A stretch of DNA of 24,271 nucleotides from a virus. The position numbers were made by a program, and so were the translations under genes. Shown one piece after another: positions 12,290 to 18,637 of the stretch; position 1 is the first letter of the stretch; each line of letters begins with the position of its first letter. The stretch spans positions 1-24,271 of the IMG/VR virus record IMGVR_UViG_3300021479_000058; one strand, 5' to 3'. Below the pieces are notes generated by a model. That model made no database searches. It had not been told where the DNA came from and was given only the letters and a program-made list of their open reading frames with translations.

Positions 12290-12314
12290 GCGTTTACGCG
12301 AACACGCTAAACGC
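12290..12314 (+). repeat. Exact 25-nt repeat, copy 2
   Basis: Identical to 7657-7681. It lies 11 nt after the stop of the Gly/Pro-rich gene and 13 nt before ATG 12328. In the frame used by copy 1 it gives RLREHAKR then a stop, as if a gene fragment had been copied. Confidence 0.9.
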
Positions 12315-12320
12315 GAGAAG

Positions 12321-12335
12321 TAACCTAATGGGTAA
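12321..12335 (+). repeat. Imperfect palindrome containing an ATG
   Basis: TAACCT-AAT-GGGTAA. ATG 12328 lies across spacer and arm, as in the copy at 11407. Confidence 0.75.
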
Positions 12336-12612
12336 GCAGCTAGAACTGTTCGACCCGTTCGAGGATTTAGGAGATATAGTCATGGGTAAAGTTGAAAAGC
12401 GCTCAGAGGACCCCGGCTTCTTCGCCAAGGGTGGTTCAGGCAAGATGTTCGGCAAGGGTGAGGCTGGCGACGCTGAGTCCGGTCAGTCGGGCAAAAATAC
12501 CCAAACACCCTCCGGTGGCGGCGATAAGTTTGCGTCAGGCGGCAAAACCAAGATGTTCGGCAAACAGACCGCCAATAAGATGACGCCGGGGCAATCGGGA
12601 AAATCAGGATAA
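12328..12612 (+). CDS. Small Gly/Lys-rich protein, 94 or 76 aa
   Basis: Two in-frame starts exist. ATG 12328, inside a palindrome copy, gives MGKQLELFDPFEDLGDIV before the second start; ATG 12382 (MGKVEKRSEDPGFFAKGGSG) has the better ribosome site, TTAGGAG. The common part has two related units, FAKGGSGKMFGKG and FASGGKTKMFGKQTANKM, in a Gly/Ser/Lys-rich chain ending QSGKSG. Similar short MFGK-repeat proteins occur in phage head regions but have no known function to my knowledge. The long form carries QLELF, close to the bacterial sliding-clamp-binding pentapeptide. Confidence 0.75.
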   Translation: MGKQLELFDPFEDLGDIVMGKVEKRSEDPGFFAKGGSGKMFGKGEAGDAESGQSGKNTQTPSGGGDKFASGGKTKMFGKQTANKMTPGQSGKSG

Positions 12613-12731
12613 AAAATGTCATAAAAATAGCCCCTAATGGGTTGACTTCTGGTTAGAAGTATGATCCACTAGGTGTTTCCCTGTTCGTTCCCGTACTGAT
12701 CCCGGTTTGTTCTTTTACGCGATCCCACACT

Positions 12732-12757
12732 ACTAAATCGGGTCTACCCGATTTAGT
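12732..12757 (+). other. Perfect 12-bp hairpin before the decoration gene
   Basis: ACTAAATCGGGT-CT-ACCCGATTTAGT, followed directly by a palindrome copy. It may be a terminator for the preceding gene (no strong U-run) or an RNA stabiliser at the 5' end of the 12777 message. The remaining gap 12613-12731 shows nothing else convincing. Confidence 0.6.
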
Positions 12758-12771
12758 TACCCAAAGGGTAA
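12757..12771. repeat. Perfect palindrome copy upstream of a start
   Basis: TTACCC-AAA-GGGTAA, 5 nt before ATG 12777. AAAGGG is the ribosome site. Confidence 0.93.
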
Positions 12772-12776
12772 GCCAA

Positions 12777-13298
12777 ATGCCAGTCTCGATCCCCTACCAC
12801 GTTGACTATGGGTCGCGAAACGCTGTCCTGCGTCAGTTGGGACTGGCGGCTGGGCTAACCGCTACGGCGCTGGATAAGAGCGCTGGCGAGACGCATCCGA
12901 ACTGGGTGCAGCAGTTTAATCGTATCCTGACAGCGTTGGGCATGCCGACATACACAAGTCTGGATATGAGCGCCTTCGGGTCGGTGGCGGGCGCAATCGC
13001 TGCGCATATCAATAGCATTCCAGCGCCGCCTGCGAACACTGTTCTTCCCGCCGTCACCCCGGCTGGCACTGCCGTGAATGGCGCAGTGCTGACTACGACG
13101 AACGGATCGTGGACCAACTCGCCCACGTCCTATGTGCGGGCATGGCTGCGGGACGGCGCGGTGATTGCAGGGCAGACAGCGACGACATACACGACCGTCG
13201 CCGCAGACGCTACGCACAATATCTCTTGCCGGATTTATGGCGTGAACGCTGGCGGTAATGGTACGCCGGTAACCTCCAATGCTGTGGCGATTACCTGA
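12777..13298 (+). CDS. Ig-like virion decoration protein, 173 aa
   Basis: The N-terminal part (MPVSIPYHVDYGSRNAVLRQ, then helical to about residue 80) is followed by an Ala/Pro linker and a C-terminal Ig-like beta domain: GTAVNGAVLTTTNGSWTNSP, YVRAWLRDGAVIAGQTATTY, HNISCRIYGVNAGG and SNAVAIT. This is the pattern of phage-surface Ig modules found on capsid decoration and fibre proteins. Such domains may adhere to cells or surfaces. The start is set by the palindrome-borne ribosome site. Its TGA overlaps the next ATG (TGATG). Confidence 0.8.
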   Translation: MPVSIPYHVDYGSRNAVLRQLGLAAGLTATALDKSAGETHPNWVQQFNRILTALGMPTYTSLDMSAFGSVAGAIAAHINSIPAPPANTVLPAVTPAGTAVNGAVLTTTNGSWTNSPTSYVRAWLRDGAVIAGQTATTYTTVAADATHNISCRIYGVNAGGNGTPVTSNAVAIT

Positions 13299-13573
13299 TG
13301 GATATTGGGCAGGCAGTTAGACGCTTACAGAGCGGCGACCGGGTAGCCCGCGAGGGTTGGAACGGCAAGAATATGTATATCTTTCTCGTACCGGGTTCGA
13401 CGTTCACGGTCGAGGAAGATAGGCCGATGGGGCAAGCTTGCCCCGAATTGATTGGCAAGCAAGTGGATTATCATGCCCATGTTGACATGAAAACGGCGCA
13501 GGGATACGTAGTGCCGTGGCTCTGTTCGCAGGCTGATCTGCTAGCGAACGATTGGGAGATTTACGATGGATAA
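13298..13573 (+). CDS. DUF2829 protein, Tad2-like Thoeris anti-defence
   Basis: The 91-aa protein MDIGQAVRRLQSGDRVAREG has the signature of DUF2829: VAREGWNGKNMYIFLVPGST, then YHAHVDMKTAQGYVVPW and CSQADLLANDWEIY to the end. Members include Tad2 of phage SPO1, which sequesters the cyclic ADP-ribose isomer made by Thoeris immunity. The full length and all main motifs are present, so binding of a nucleotide signal is plausible; many DUF2829 members have not been tested. It is translationally coupled to the decoration gene (TGATG), so it would be made late, or enough early from readthrough. Confidence 0.85.
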   Translation: MDIGQAVRRLQSGDRVAREGWNGKNMYIFLVPGSTFTVEEDRPMGQACPELIGKQVDYHAHVDMKTAQGYVVPWLCSQADLLANDWEIYDG

Positions 13574-13584
13574 GGAGTTCTCTC

Positions 13585-13863
13585 GTGGATAAACCTGCCG
13601 AGCGCAAGAAGGACTCGAAGGAATGGGGCGACACCGACGCAGGCACCGAGCGCAAGTTCGGTGAGTGCAACGTGCGCGCCGAGCTTGAGGGGATATGGGA
13701 TCACGCCCCGAAGGAAGTTGTGAGTCAGGGGCTTGGTCGCCTACTAACCAATAACTACTGCAAGAAAGACGACGGCAAGGCGTCCACCGGGGACATGGTT
13801 GACGATATTATCAACGGCGGGCCTCCGTTCGCCAACGTTAGCACCCCGAAACGTATCTTCTAA
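13585..13863 (+). CDS. Hypothetical protein, 92 aa, GTG start
   Basis: The frame opens earlier, but GTG 13585 with AGGAG 7 nt upstream fits best and avoids overlap with the DUF2829 gene. The sequence begins VDKPAERKKDSKEWGDTDAG and is highly charged, with a helical centre (ELEGIWDHAPKEVVSQGLGR) and GDMVDDIINGGPPFANVS near the end. Two cysteines. No family recognised. Confidence 0.75.
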   Translation: MDKPAERKKDSKEWGDTDAGTERKFGECNVRAELEGIWDHAPKEVVSQGLGRLLTNNYCKKDDGKASTGDMVDDIINGGPPFANVSTPKRIF

Positions 13864-13867
13864 CGAC

Positions 13868-13882
13868 TTACCCAGTGGGTAA
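13868..13882. repeat. Perfect palindrome copy in an intergenic gap
   Basis: TTACCC-AGT-GGGTAA, with arms extended to CTTACCC/GGGTAAG; 4 nt after one stop and 17 nt before the next start. Confidence 0.93.
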
Positions 13883-13899
13883 GATTTGGGAAGTAACTC

Positions 13900-14136
13900 T
13901 TGGCCGATGTTCGTAATGAGTATATCAGGGCAACGTTTGACCTGAGTAAAGTAGACCCGGCCAAGTGGGCGACATTCGTAGAAGCGTTTAAGGCGTATAC
14001 GGTAGCTGAGTTGGAGCGTATTACTACATCGACGGTGGAAAACGCCCCCATCGCGGTTGGGTTTGGGCGCAAGATGAAGGAACTTCGGGACGACTTTATC
14101 GGCATCGAAGCGTTAATGGATAAGATCAGAAAATGA
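13900..14136 (+). CDS. Hypothetical protein, 78 aa, TTG start
   Basis: An in-frame TAA lies two codons before TTG 13900 and no ATG follows until the last third, so TTG is almost forced; GGGAAG lies upstream. The product, LADVRNEYIRATFDLSKVDP then helical to DKIRK, is a compact alpha-helical protein (for example WATFVEAFKAYTVAELERIT). Its stop overlaps the scaffold start (ATGA). Role unknown; probably a head accessory protein. Confidence 0.75.
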   Translation: MADVRNEYIRATFDLSKVDPAKWATFVEAFKAYTVAELERITTSTVENAPIAVGFGRKMKELRDDFIGIEALMDKIRK

Positions 14137-14678
14137 ATACACCAACGATCCAAGGGCATAACGCTGTAGGCGGGGCAACCAAGCGCGGTGCGCCTGATCC
14201 CTCCGTGCCGGTTCCCCCCGGCGTCAAGGCGCAGGCTGACAGGGCGAACGCTCTTATCGAGCAGGCCAAAGCTGCCAAAGAGGCGAACGACGCCAGCGGC
14301 GGCAACGAGCTTGTGCGACCTCTGATCCCGCCTACCCGTTCCAACCCCACGGTGATTACCGGCGACTTTGATCCGCGTAACCCGCGTCCGCCAGAGTTTG
14401 GCGATCCGGCTGACACGCGGGTGCAGGCGCAACCTACGCGTTCCGCTTCTTCGCAACAAGCGCCGCAATTTACCCCTCCCGCCGCGCCGCAACCCGCCCA
14501 ACCACAGGGCGAGGCGGATTGGGAGCATCAGTTTAAATCACTCAAAGGTCGGTTCGAGCGCGATCAGGAGGAAAAACGCCGCCTGCAACAGACGCTCATC
14601 GACCAACAAAGGCTGCTGGCGCAAGTGGGAAGCCCCCCTCCCACCACCGCAGCGCGAGGGGTCGGGGTTGCGATTTAA
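14133..14678 (+). CDS. Scaffold protein, N-terminal frame
   Basis: The 181-aa frame starts MNTPTIQGHNAVGGATKRGA. It is polar and Pro/Ala/Gln-rich to about residue 125, then a coiled coil (WEHQFKSLKGRFERDQEEKR, RLQQTLIDQQRLLAQVG) breaks off and the frame ends after a Pro/Ala-rich run. The rest of a scaffold-like protein continues in the +1 frame (14668-15348). In related phages this is generally one polypeptide, placed as here between portal and capsid. The switch region contains CCCCCCTCCC, so a programmed +1 slip is possible, as is a real mutation or a sequencing error. Confidence 0.85.
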   Translation: MNTPTIQGHNAVGGATKRGAPDPSVPVPPGVKAQADRANALIEQAKAAKEANDASGGNELVRPLIPPTRSNPTVITGDFDPRNPRPPEFGDPADTRVQAQPTRSASSQQAPQFTPPAAPQPAQPQGEADWEHQFKSLKGRFERDQEEKRRLQQTLIDQQRLLAQVGSPPPTTAARGVGVAI

Positions 14679-15348
14679 CGTCGCACCCCCACCCCCCGGT
14701 CGCCGCGTTACCCCCGCCGAAGTAGCGGAATACGGGCAAGAGCTTATGGACGTGGTTGGCCGTCGCGCCGCCGAGGTCTATGAGCCGATCCTGCAACAGT
14801 TGGCGGGCGAGCTTAACACTGTTAAGCGGCAAATAGGTGGCGTTCAAAATACGGTAGTTTTTGACGCTAGAGTCAAGATGTACGACGACTTGCAGCGCGC
14901 CCTGCCGCAGTGGGATGCGATTAACAATTCGCCGCAGTTCGCGCAGTGGCTCGATCAGGTCGATCCTATCTCGCACCGGACGCGGCGGGAGTTCCTGAAC
15001 GGCGCACACAACTCTAACTCAACGGGTCAGGTTATCGATATCTTTAACGCCTTTTTGTCCACCTATGGCGCAGCCAGTGGCGCAGGTAATGGTGCGGGCA
15101 ATGGAGCCGGAAATCCCGCTCCCTCCCCGCAGCAATTTGATCTGCGACAACTCGCTGCCCCCGGTCGGGCGAAGGGTGGTGATACGCAAGTCCCTGCGGA
15201 CAAGCCTATCGTCAGGACTTCAGAGATTAGGCAGTTCTACGCCGAGAAAACTCAAGGTAAGTGGGCGGGCCGTGAGGCCGAAGCCGCCGCCATTGAGCGC
15301 CAGATATTTGAGGCTGGTAATGAGAACAGAATTGTAAAGGACCGATAG
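14668..15348 (+). CDS. Scaffold protein, C-terminal frame
   Basis: The frame is continuous upstream to at least 14632, where a +1 slip would enter it; TTG 14668 with AGGGG upstream is the best independent start. The segment VTPAEVAEYGQELMDVVGRR is followed by a long helix, a (GAGN)n linker near 15085, and a C-terminal helix IRQFYAEKTQGKWAGREAEA ending ENRIVKDR, as expected for the capsid-binding end of a scaffold. Scaffolds guide coat assembly and leave before DNA entry. TAG at the end is followed at once by a palindrome copy. Confidence 0.85.
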   Translation: MRFNVAPPPPGRRVTPAEVAEYGQELMDVVGRRAAEVYEPILQQLAGELNTVKRQIGGVQNTVVFDARVKMYDDLQRALPQWDAINNSPQFAQWLDQVDPISHRTRREFLNGAHNSNSTGQVIDIFNAFLSTYGAASGAGNGAGNGAGNPAPSPQQFDLRQLAAPGRAKGGDTQVPADKPIVRTSEIRQFYAEKTQGKWAGREAEAAAIERQIFEAGNENRIVKDR

Positions 15349-15363
15349 TTACCCATAGAGTAA
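15349..15363 (+). repeat. Imperfect palindrome right after the scaffold stop
   Basis: TTACCC-ATA-GAGTAA, starting on the base after TAG, 140 nt before the capsid start. The gap 15364-15503 has no other clear signal except the capsid ribosome site. Confidence 0.8.
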
Positions 15364-15503
15364 TTTGTTAGGCAGTTTATCTATCTCTGGCTGATGGTGT
15401 CCTAGCCCTAACACGCTAGCACCCATACAGAGCGAGGCCGAGCCGCATTCGCCGCTCGTTTGATGCCGATCCCACATCGTAGTCAAACGCACGGAGAACT
15501 CAA

Positions 15504-16499
15504 ATGGCCCTTGGCCTTGCTGGTAGTGGTACAACCCCTCCAATCTACCCCAGTGGTAGCACGTCCACTGACTATGTAGCAGCCGGTTTTATCCCTGAGA
15601 TTTGGTCGGGGAAGCTGATCGAAAAGTTCTACGCGGCGACCGTCCTAGCCGCGATCAGCAACACCGACTACGAGGGCGAAATCAAGAGTTACGGCGACCG
15701 GGTGAAAATCCGCACCAAGCCGACTCTGATCATCAATAACTACCTCGTCAACGGCGACTTGGCCCTACAAAGGCCAGCCGGGTCGAGCGTCGAACTGACC
15801 ATTGATCAAGGCAAATACTTCGCTGCGATCATTGACGACGTGATCGAAAAGCAGTCCGACATTAACAACATGAGCCTCTGGTCGGATGATGCGTCCGAGC
15901 AGATGAAAATTGTTGTCGATACGGACGTGTTGACGTTTTTGTTGAACCAAGCCAACCCCGGCAACATGGGGTTGACGGCGGGCGTCATCTCGGGCAACAT
16001 CAACCTTGGTGTGACCGGCACGCCTATCGCCACTGTAGGCCGCAACCCGCAGACTGGTCAGGTCGAAATCATCGACGTGCTTCTCAGGATTGGGCAGGCG
16101 CTCGATGAGCAGAACATCCCCGAGACGGGGCGCTGGATCGTCATGCCCACATGGGCTACGTTCCAAATCAAGCGTTCGGAACTGCGCGAAGTGTTTGTAT
16201 CTGGCGACAGCGTGAGTATACTTCGTAATGGCAAGTTCGGTCAGATTGACCGCTTCACCATCTACGCGTCCAACCTCCTGCCCAACGGCGTTGCCGCTGG
16301 TCTGGCGGCGGGCGAGTGGGTGATTTTCGGCGGGCATGCGCACGGTCTTACGTTCGCGAGCCAGCTGACCAACGTCGAGACGATCCGTTCCGAGCGTACG
16401 TTCGGCCAAATCCTGCGTGGGCTGCAAGTCTATGGCCGTCAGGTCTTGGACAACAAGGCTATCGCGCAGGCCATCGTCACACAGGTCGCCGGAACGTAA
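15504..16499 (+). CDS. Major capsid protein
   Basis: Builds the icosahedral shell. The 331-aa protein has a GGAG ribosome site 8 nt upstream. The N-terminus MALGLAGSGTTPPIYPSGST is flexible; AGFIPEIWSGKLIEKFYAAT, the beta/charged EIKSYGDRVKIRTKP, VDTDVLTFLLNQ and GRWIVMPTWATFQIKRSELR, and a C-terminal GLQVYGRQVLDNKAIAQAIV are typical of HK97-fold coat proteins of phages without a protease-processed delta domain. Position after scaffold supports this. Length is normal. Confidence 0.9.
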   Translation: MALGLAGSGTTPPIYPSGSTSTDYVAAGFIPEIWSGKLIEKFYAATVLAAISNTDYEGEIKSYGDRVKIRTKPTLIINNYLVNGDLALQRPAGSSVELTIDQGKYFAAIIDDVIEKQSDINNMSLWSDDASEQMKIVVDTDVLTFLLNQANPGNMGLTAGVISGNINLGVTGTPIATVGRNPQTGQVEIIDVLLRIGQALDEQNIPETGRWIVMPTWATFQIKRSELREVFVSGDSVSILRNGKFGQIDRFTIYASNLLPNGVAAGLAAGEWVIFGGHAHGLTFASQLTNVETIRSERTFGQILRGLQVYGRQVLDNKAIAQAIVTQVAGT

Positions 16500-16581
16500 C
16501 GTTTGCCTGTTGGCGTTGCGTTTGGCTCCTGTTAGGTCCCGGCGTTCCTCATGATTACATAGGGGAGCGTCGGGACTGCTC

Positions 16582-16596
16582 TTACCCAGTGGGTAA
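16582..16596. repeat. Perfect palindrome copy before the adaptor gene
   Basis: TTACCC-AGT-GGGTAA, only 2 nt before ATG 16599. No other purine-rich site is near, so GTGGGT must serve the ribosome. Confidence 0.93.
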
Positions 16597-16598
16597 CT

Positions 16599-17030
16599 AT
16601 GGCTCAGCGGTATCGTACGGTAACTGACTATATGGCGATAGCAAGGCTGGGCTTGCAAGACGCAGTGTGGCCGTATCGCTATCCCGACACGACGCTGCTT
16701 ATCGCGTTGAACGTCGGCGTGGGCGAGATGGGCCGTATCCGACCCGATATGTTTTTAGACCTCAAGTATCAGCAGCCCTTGAGCAAGGGCGATACTAATG
16801 ACGGCAACCCGCCCCTATACACTACGGCTGACGTGGCGACTGATACGAGTGGCAATTACATCCTCGGTAAAGGAACTCTCGTGCCGGTTCCCACCAAGTA
16901 TGTGTCTACTCTCGATTGGTTTATCAATGGCTGGTCGCAGTTCCTCGACGTGACCGACACTCAAGACGCGAGAGCGCAAGGGTTCATCGCTAAGTTTCAA
17001 TCGCACCTAACCACGTTGAGCGCCGCATGA
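16599..17030 (+). CDS. Probable head-tail adaptor, 143 aa
   Basis: Starts MAQRYRTVTDYMAIARLGLQ. The helical N-terminus, YPDTTLLIALNVGVGEMGRI and a C-terminal helix (DARAQGFIAKFQSHLTTL) fit the all-helical adaptors that bind the portal underside in podoviruses. It sits right after the capsid gene, the usual location. The TGA overlaps the next ATG (ATGA). Sequence similarity to a named adaptor cannot be verified here. Confidence 0.75.
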   Translation: MAQRYRTVTDYMAIARLGLQDAVWPYRYPDTTLLIALNVGVGEMGRIRPDMFLDLKYQQPLSKGDTNDGNPPLYTTADVATDTSGNYILGKGTLVPVPTKYVSTLDWFINGWSQFLDVTDTQDARAQGFIAKFQSHLTTLSAA

Positions 17031-17770
17031 CAACCACCAACATGGCTCGCTTGAACGATATGGTGCGCATGACGTGCGGCGGCGCGCTGGATGGCGTCAT
17101 TCGCATGGAGATGTATAACACCCTCAAGGATTGGTTTCAGCGTACTGACTCATGGTTGCTTGAAGTTCCGATTTATATCCAAGCGAATACCAATGACTAT
17201 CAAGTTGGCACCGGCCAAAATGTCGTTGTTAATCGTCTTATGGGTCTGGATCGTCCTGCCTCGCCCCCACCGCCGGGTGATTTTCTGGTTCCACCATATC
17301 TACCGATGTGTCCTCCCCAATATTTAACGACCCTCGGCCCGAATGTGGACTCGGAAACTCAGGACCCGTTGATGCGGACCCAGCGTGTGGGGGTCCTTTT
17401 AAACGCCGGGGAGAAATGTCCCATTCTACGCATACGCGACAACCCCAGCGCCAACGAGATATGGATCGCCACGCTGGCGCTGACGCCATGTGATCCCACC
17501 GACGCGGATGGGTTCACCCAGCCGCCTAATTGGGTGATGGAGAAATATCTGAATACCCTCGCTAGCGGGGTCAACATGCGGCTGATGCTGCAACCCGGCA
17601 AGCCCTATTCCTCCCTGCCGGGGTCGCAATATCACGGGCGGGTGTACAACCAAGGCGTTGGCACTTGTCGCACCGAAGTGCGGCGTATGTTCACCTATGG
17701 TTCGCAGCGCTGGAATTTCCCCGGTGGGTGGAACTCCGGGGCGGGGCTGTTCGCTATTGGGGCGCGCTGA
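17027..17770 (+). CDS. Neck/tail-tubular-type protein, 247 aa
   Basis: Starts MTTTNMARLNDMVRMTCGGA, with an N-terminal helical part (LKDWFQRTDSWLLEVPIYIQ), then beta-type segments ANTNDYQVGTGQNVVVNRLM, ILRIRDNPSANEIWIATLAL and a C-terminal aromatic tail (RMFTYGSQRWNFPGGWNSGA). The layout matches gatekeeper/tail-tubular-A-type proteins in podoviruses. Coupled to the adaptor upstream; the next gene starts on the base after its stop. Family is inferred from pattern and place. Confidence 0.75.
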   Translation: MTTTNMARLNDMVRMTCGGALDGVIRMEMYNTLKDWFQRTDSWLLEVPIYIQANTNDYQVGTGQNVVVNRLMGLDRPASPPPPGDFLVPPYLPMCPPQYLTTLGPNVDSETQDPLMRTQRVGVLLNAGEKCPILRIRDNPSANEIWIATLALTPCDPTDADGFTQPPNWVMEKYLNTLASGVNMRLMLQPGKPYSSLPGSQYHGRVYNQGVGTCRTEVRRMFTYGSQRWNFPGGWNSGAGLFAIGAR

Positions 17771-18637
17771 ATGAACTATCCATATCCCATACCGGGCACA
17801 ATCCAAGGCAGTTCGCGCCCCACTTACGTGGCTGACGGGACGCGGAGGCTCCCTGCGCTTAGTCGGTCAGTTGACGAGATTACCGACGTAACGGTGGACT
17901 TCACCCAATTGTCGCCAACGGTGAATGTCGTTGGATGTTGGATCAGGGTGAAGCCGGGTGGCGAGCCACAGTTGGTGGTAGGCCCGCCTATCGTCGGGAT
18001 GACCTCAGGCACGCCCACGGATATTGTGACGTTCAACGTACAAGGGGGTATTACCGGACGTTCATATGACGTGGAGATTAACGTACGCGGCGATAAAGGC
18101 GGGGTGTACAGTTTTCATTGGACTGTGAACGTATTGGGCGATGATTGCGGTTGCGCGCCCTTGGCAGCTTACCCAGTGGGTAATGGCGTGGTGAGCGGCG
18201 ATGGCTCGATCATCGTCAATACTGCGCCACGGTTCTTTGTCAGTGCGACGTTCCCGGTCGGCCCTAATGTACTTGATCGCTGGTACGACACGTCAACCGG
18301 CAATCTTTATGATTATGTCAGTGACGGACTGGATACGTTTTGGGAGCTATGGGGCGGCTCAGGAGGGGGCGGCGGGGGAGGCGGCTCGGGGGCGAACATC
18401 CTTAGCATCTCGCCAATTTTCCCTGATGGGACGACAACGCAATTCACCCTAACGACGACAACCCGGCCTGTTACGGTGACGGTCGCCAACACCCTGCTTG
18501 TGTCGGTTGACGGCGTATGGCAGGAGCCGGTGACGCAGTATCAAGCTGCTGGCAACCAGATACAATTTACCCAAGCGCCATTCGCTGACTCGCGTATCTT
18601 CATGCTGTGGTTCGCACCGCCGGGGAGTAATTTTTAG
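17771..18637 (+). CDS. Tail/fibre-base structural protein, 288 aa
   Basis: Begins MNYPYPIPGTIQGSSRPTYV, then a beta-rich domain (VDEITDVTVDFTQLSPTVNV to HWTVNVLGDDCGC), a short domain RFFVSATFPVGPNVLDRWYD with DTFWELW, a Gly8-type linker near residue 197, and a C-terminal domain (TTQFTLTTTTRPVTVTVANT, VSVDGVWQEPVTQYQAAG) typical of phage structural proteins. The first two domains are paralogous with those of the next gene. A palindrome copy lies between them, read as AYPVGN. Confidence 0.8.
   Translation: MNYPYPIPGTIQGSSRPTYVADGTRRLPALSRSVDEITDVTVDFTQLSPTVNVVGCWIRVKPGGEPQLVVGPPIVGMTSGTPTDIVTFNVQGGITGRSYDVEINVRGDKGGVYSFHWTVNVLGDDCGCAPLAAYPVGNGVVSGDGSIIVNTAPRFFVSATFPVGPNVLDRWYDTSTGNLYDYVSDGLDTFWELWGGSGGGGGGGGSGANILSISPIFPDGTTTQFTLTTTTRPVTVTVANTLLVSVDGVWQEPVTQYQAAGNQIQFTQAPFADSRIFMLWFAPPGSNF
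18169..18183. repeat. Perfect palindrome copy at a domain boundary
   Basis: TTACCC-AGT-GGGTAA, read YPVGN, between the N-terminal beta domain and the following domain of the 17771 protein. Confidence 0.9.

Noticed and set aside
12643-12665. TTGACT ... TATGAT before the decoration gene
   Set aside because: Spacing is 12 nt, too short for a sigma-70 promoter; the alternative with 17-nt spacing lacks a -10.
13860-14528. 222-aa minus-strand ORF
   Set aside because: Low-complexity Arg/Leu/Gly shadow of the 13900 and scaffold genes.
15765-16658. 297-aa minus-strand ORF opposite the capsid gene
   Set aside because: Complement of a highly expressed coding region; its long length is explained by codon bias of the capsid gene.
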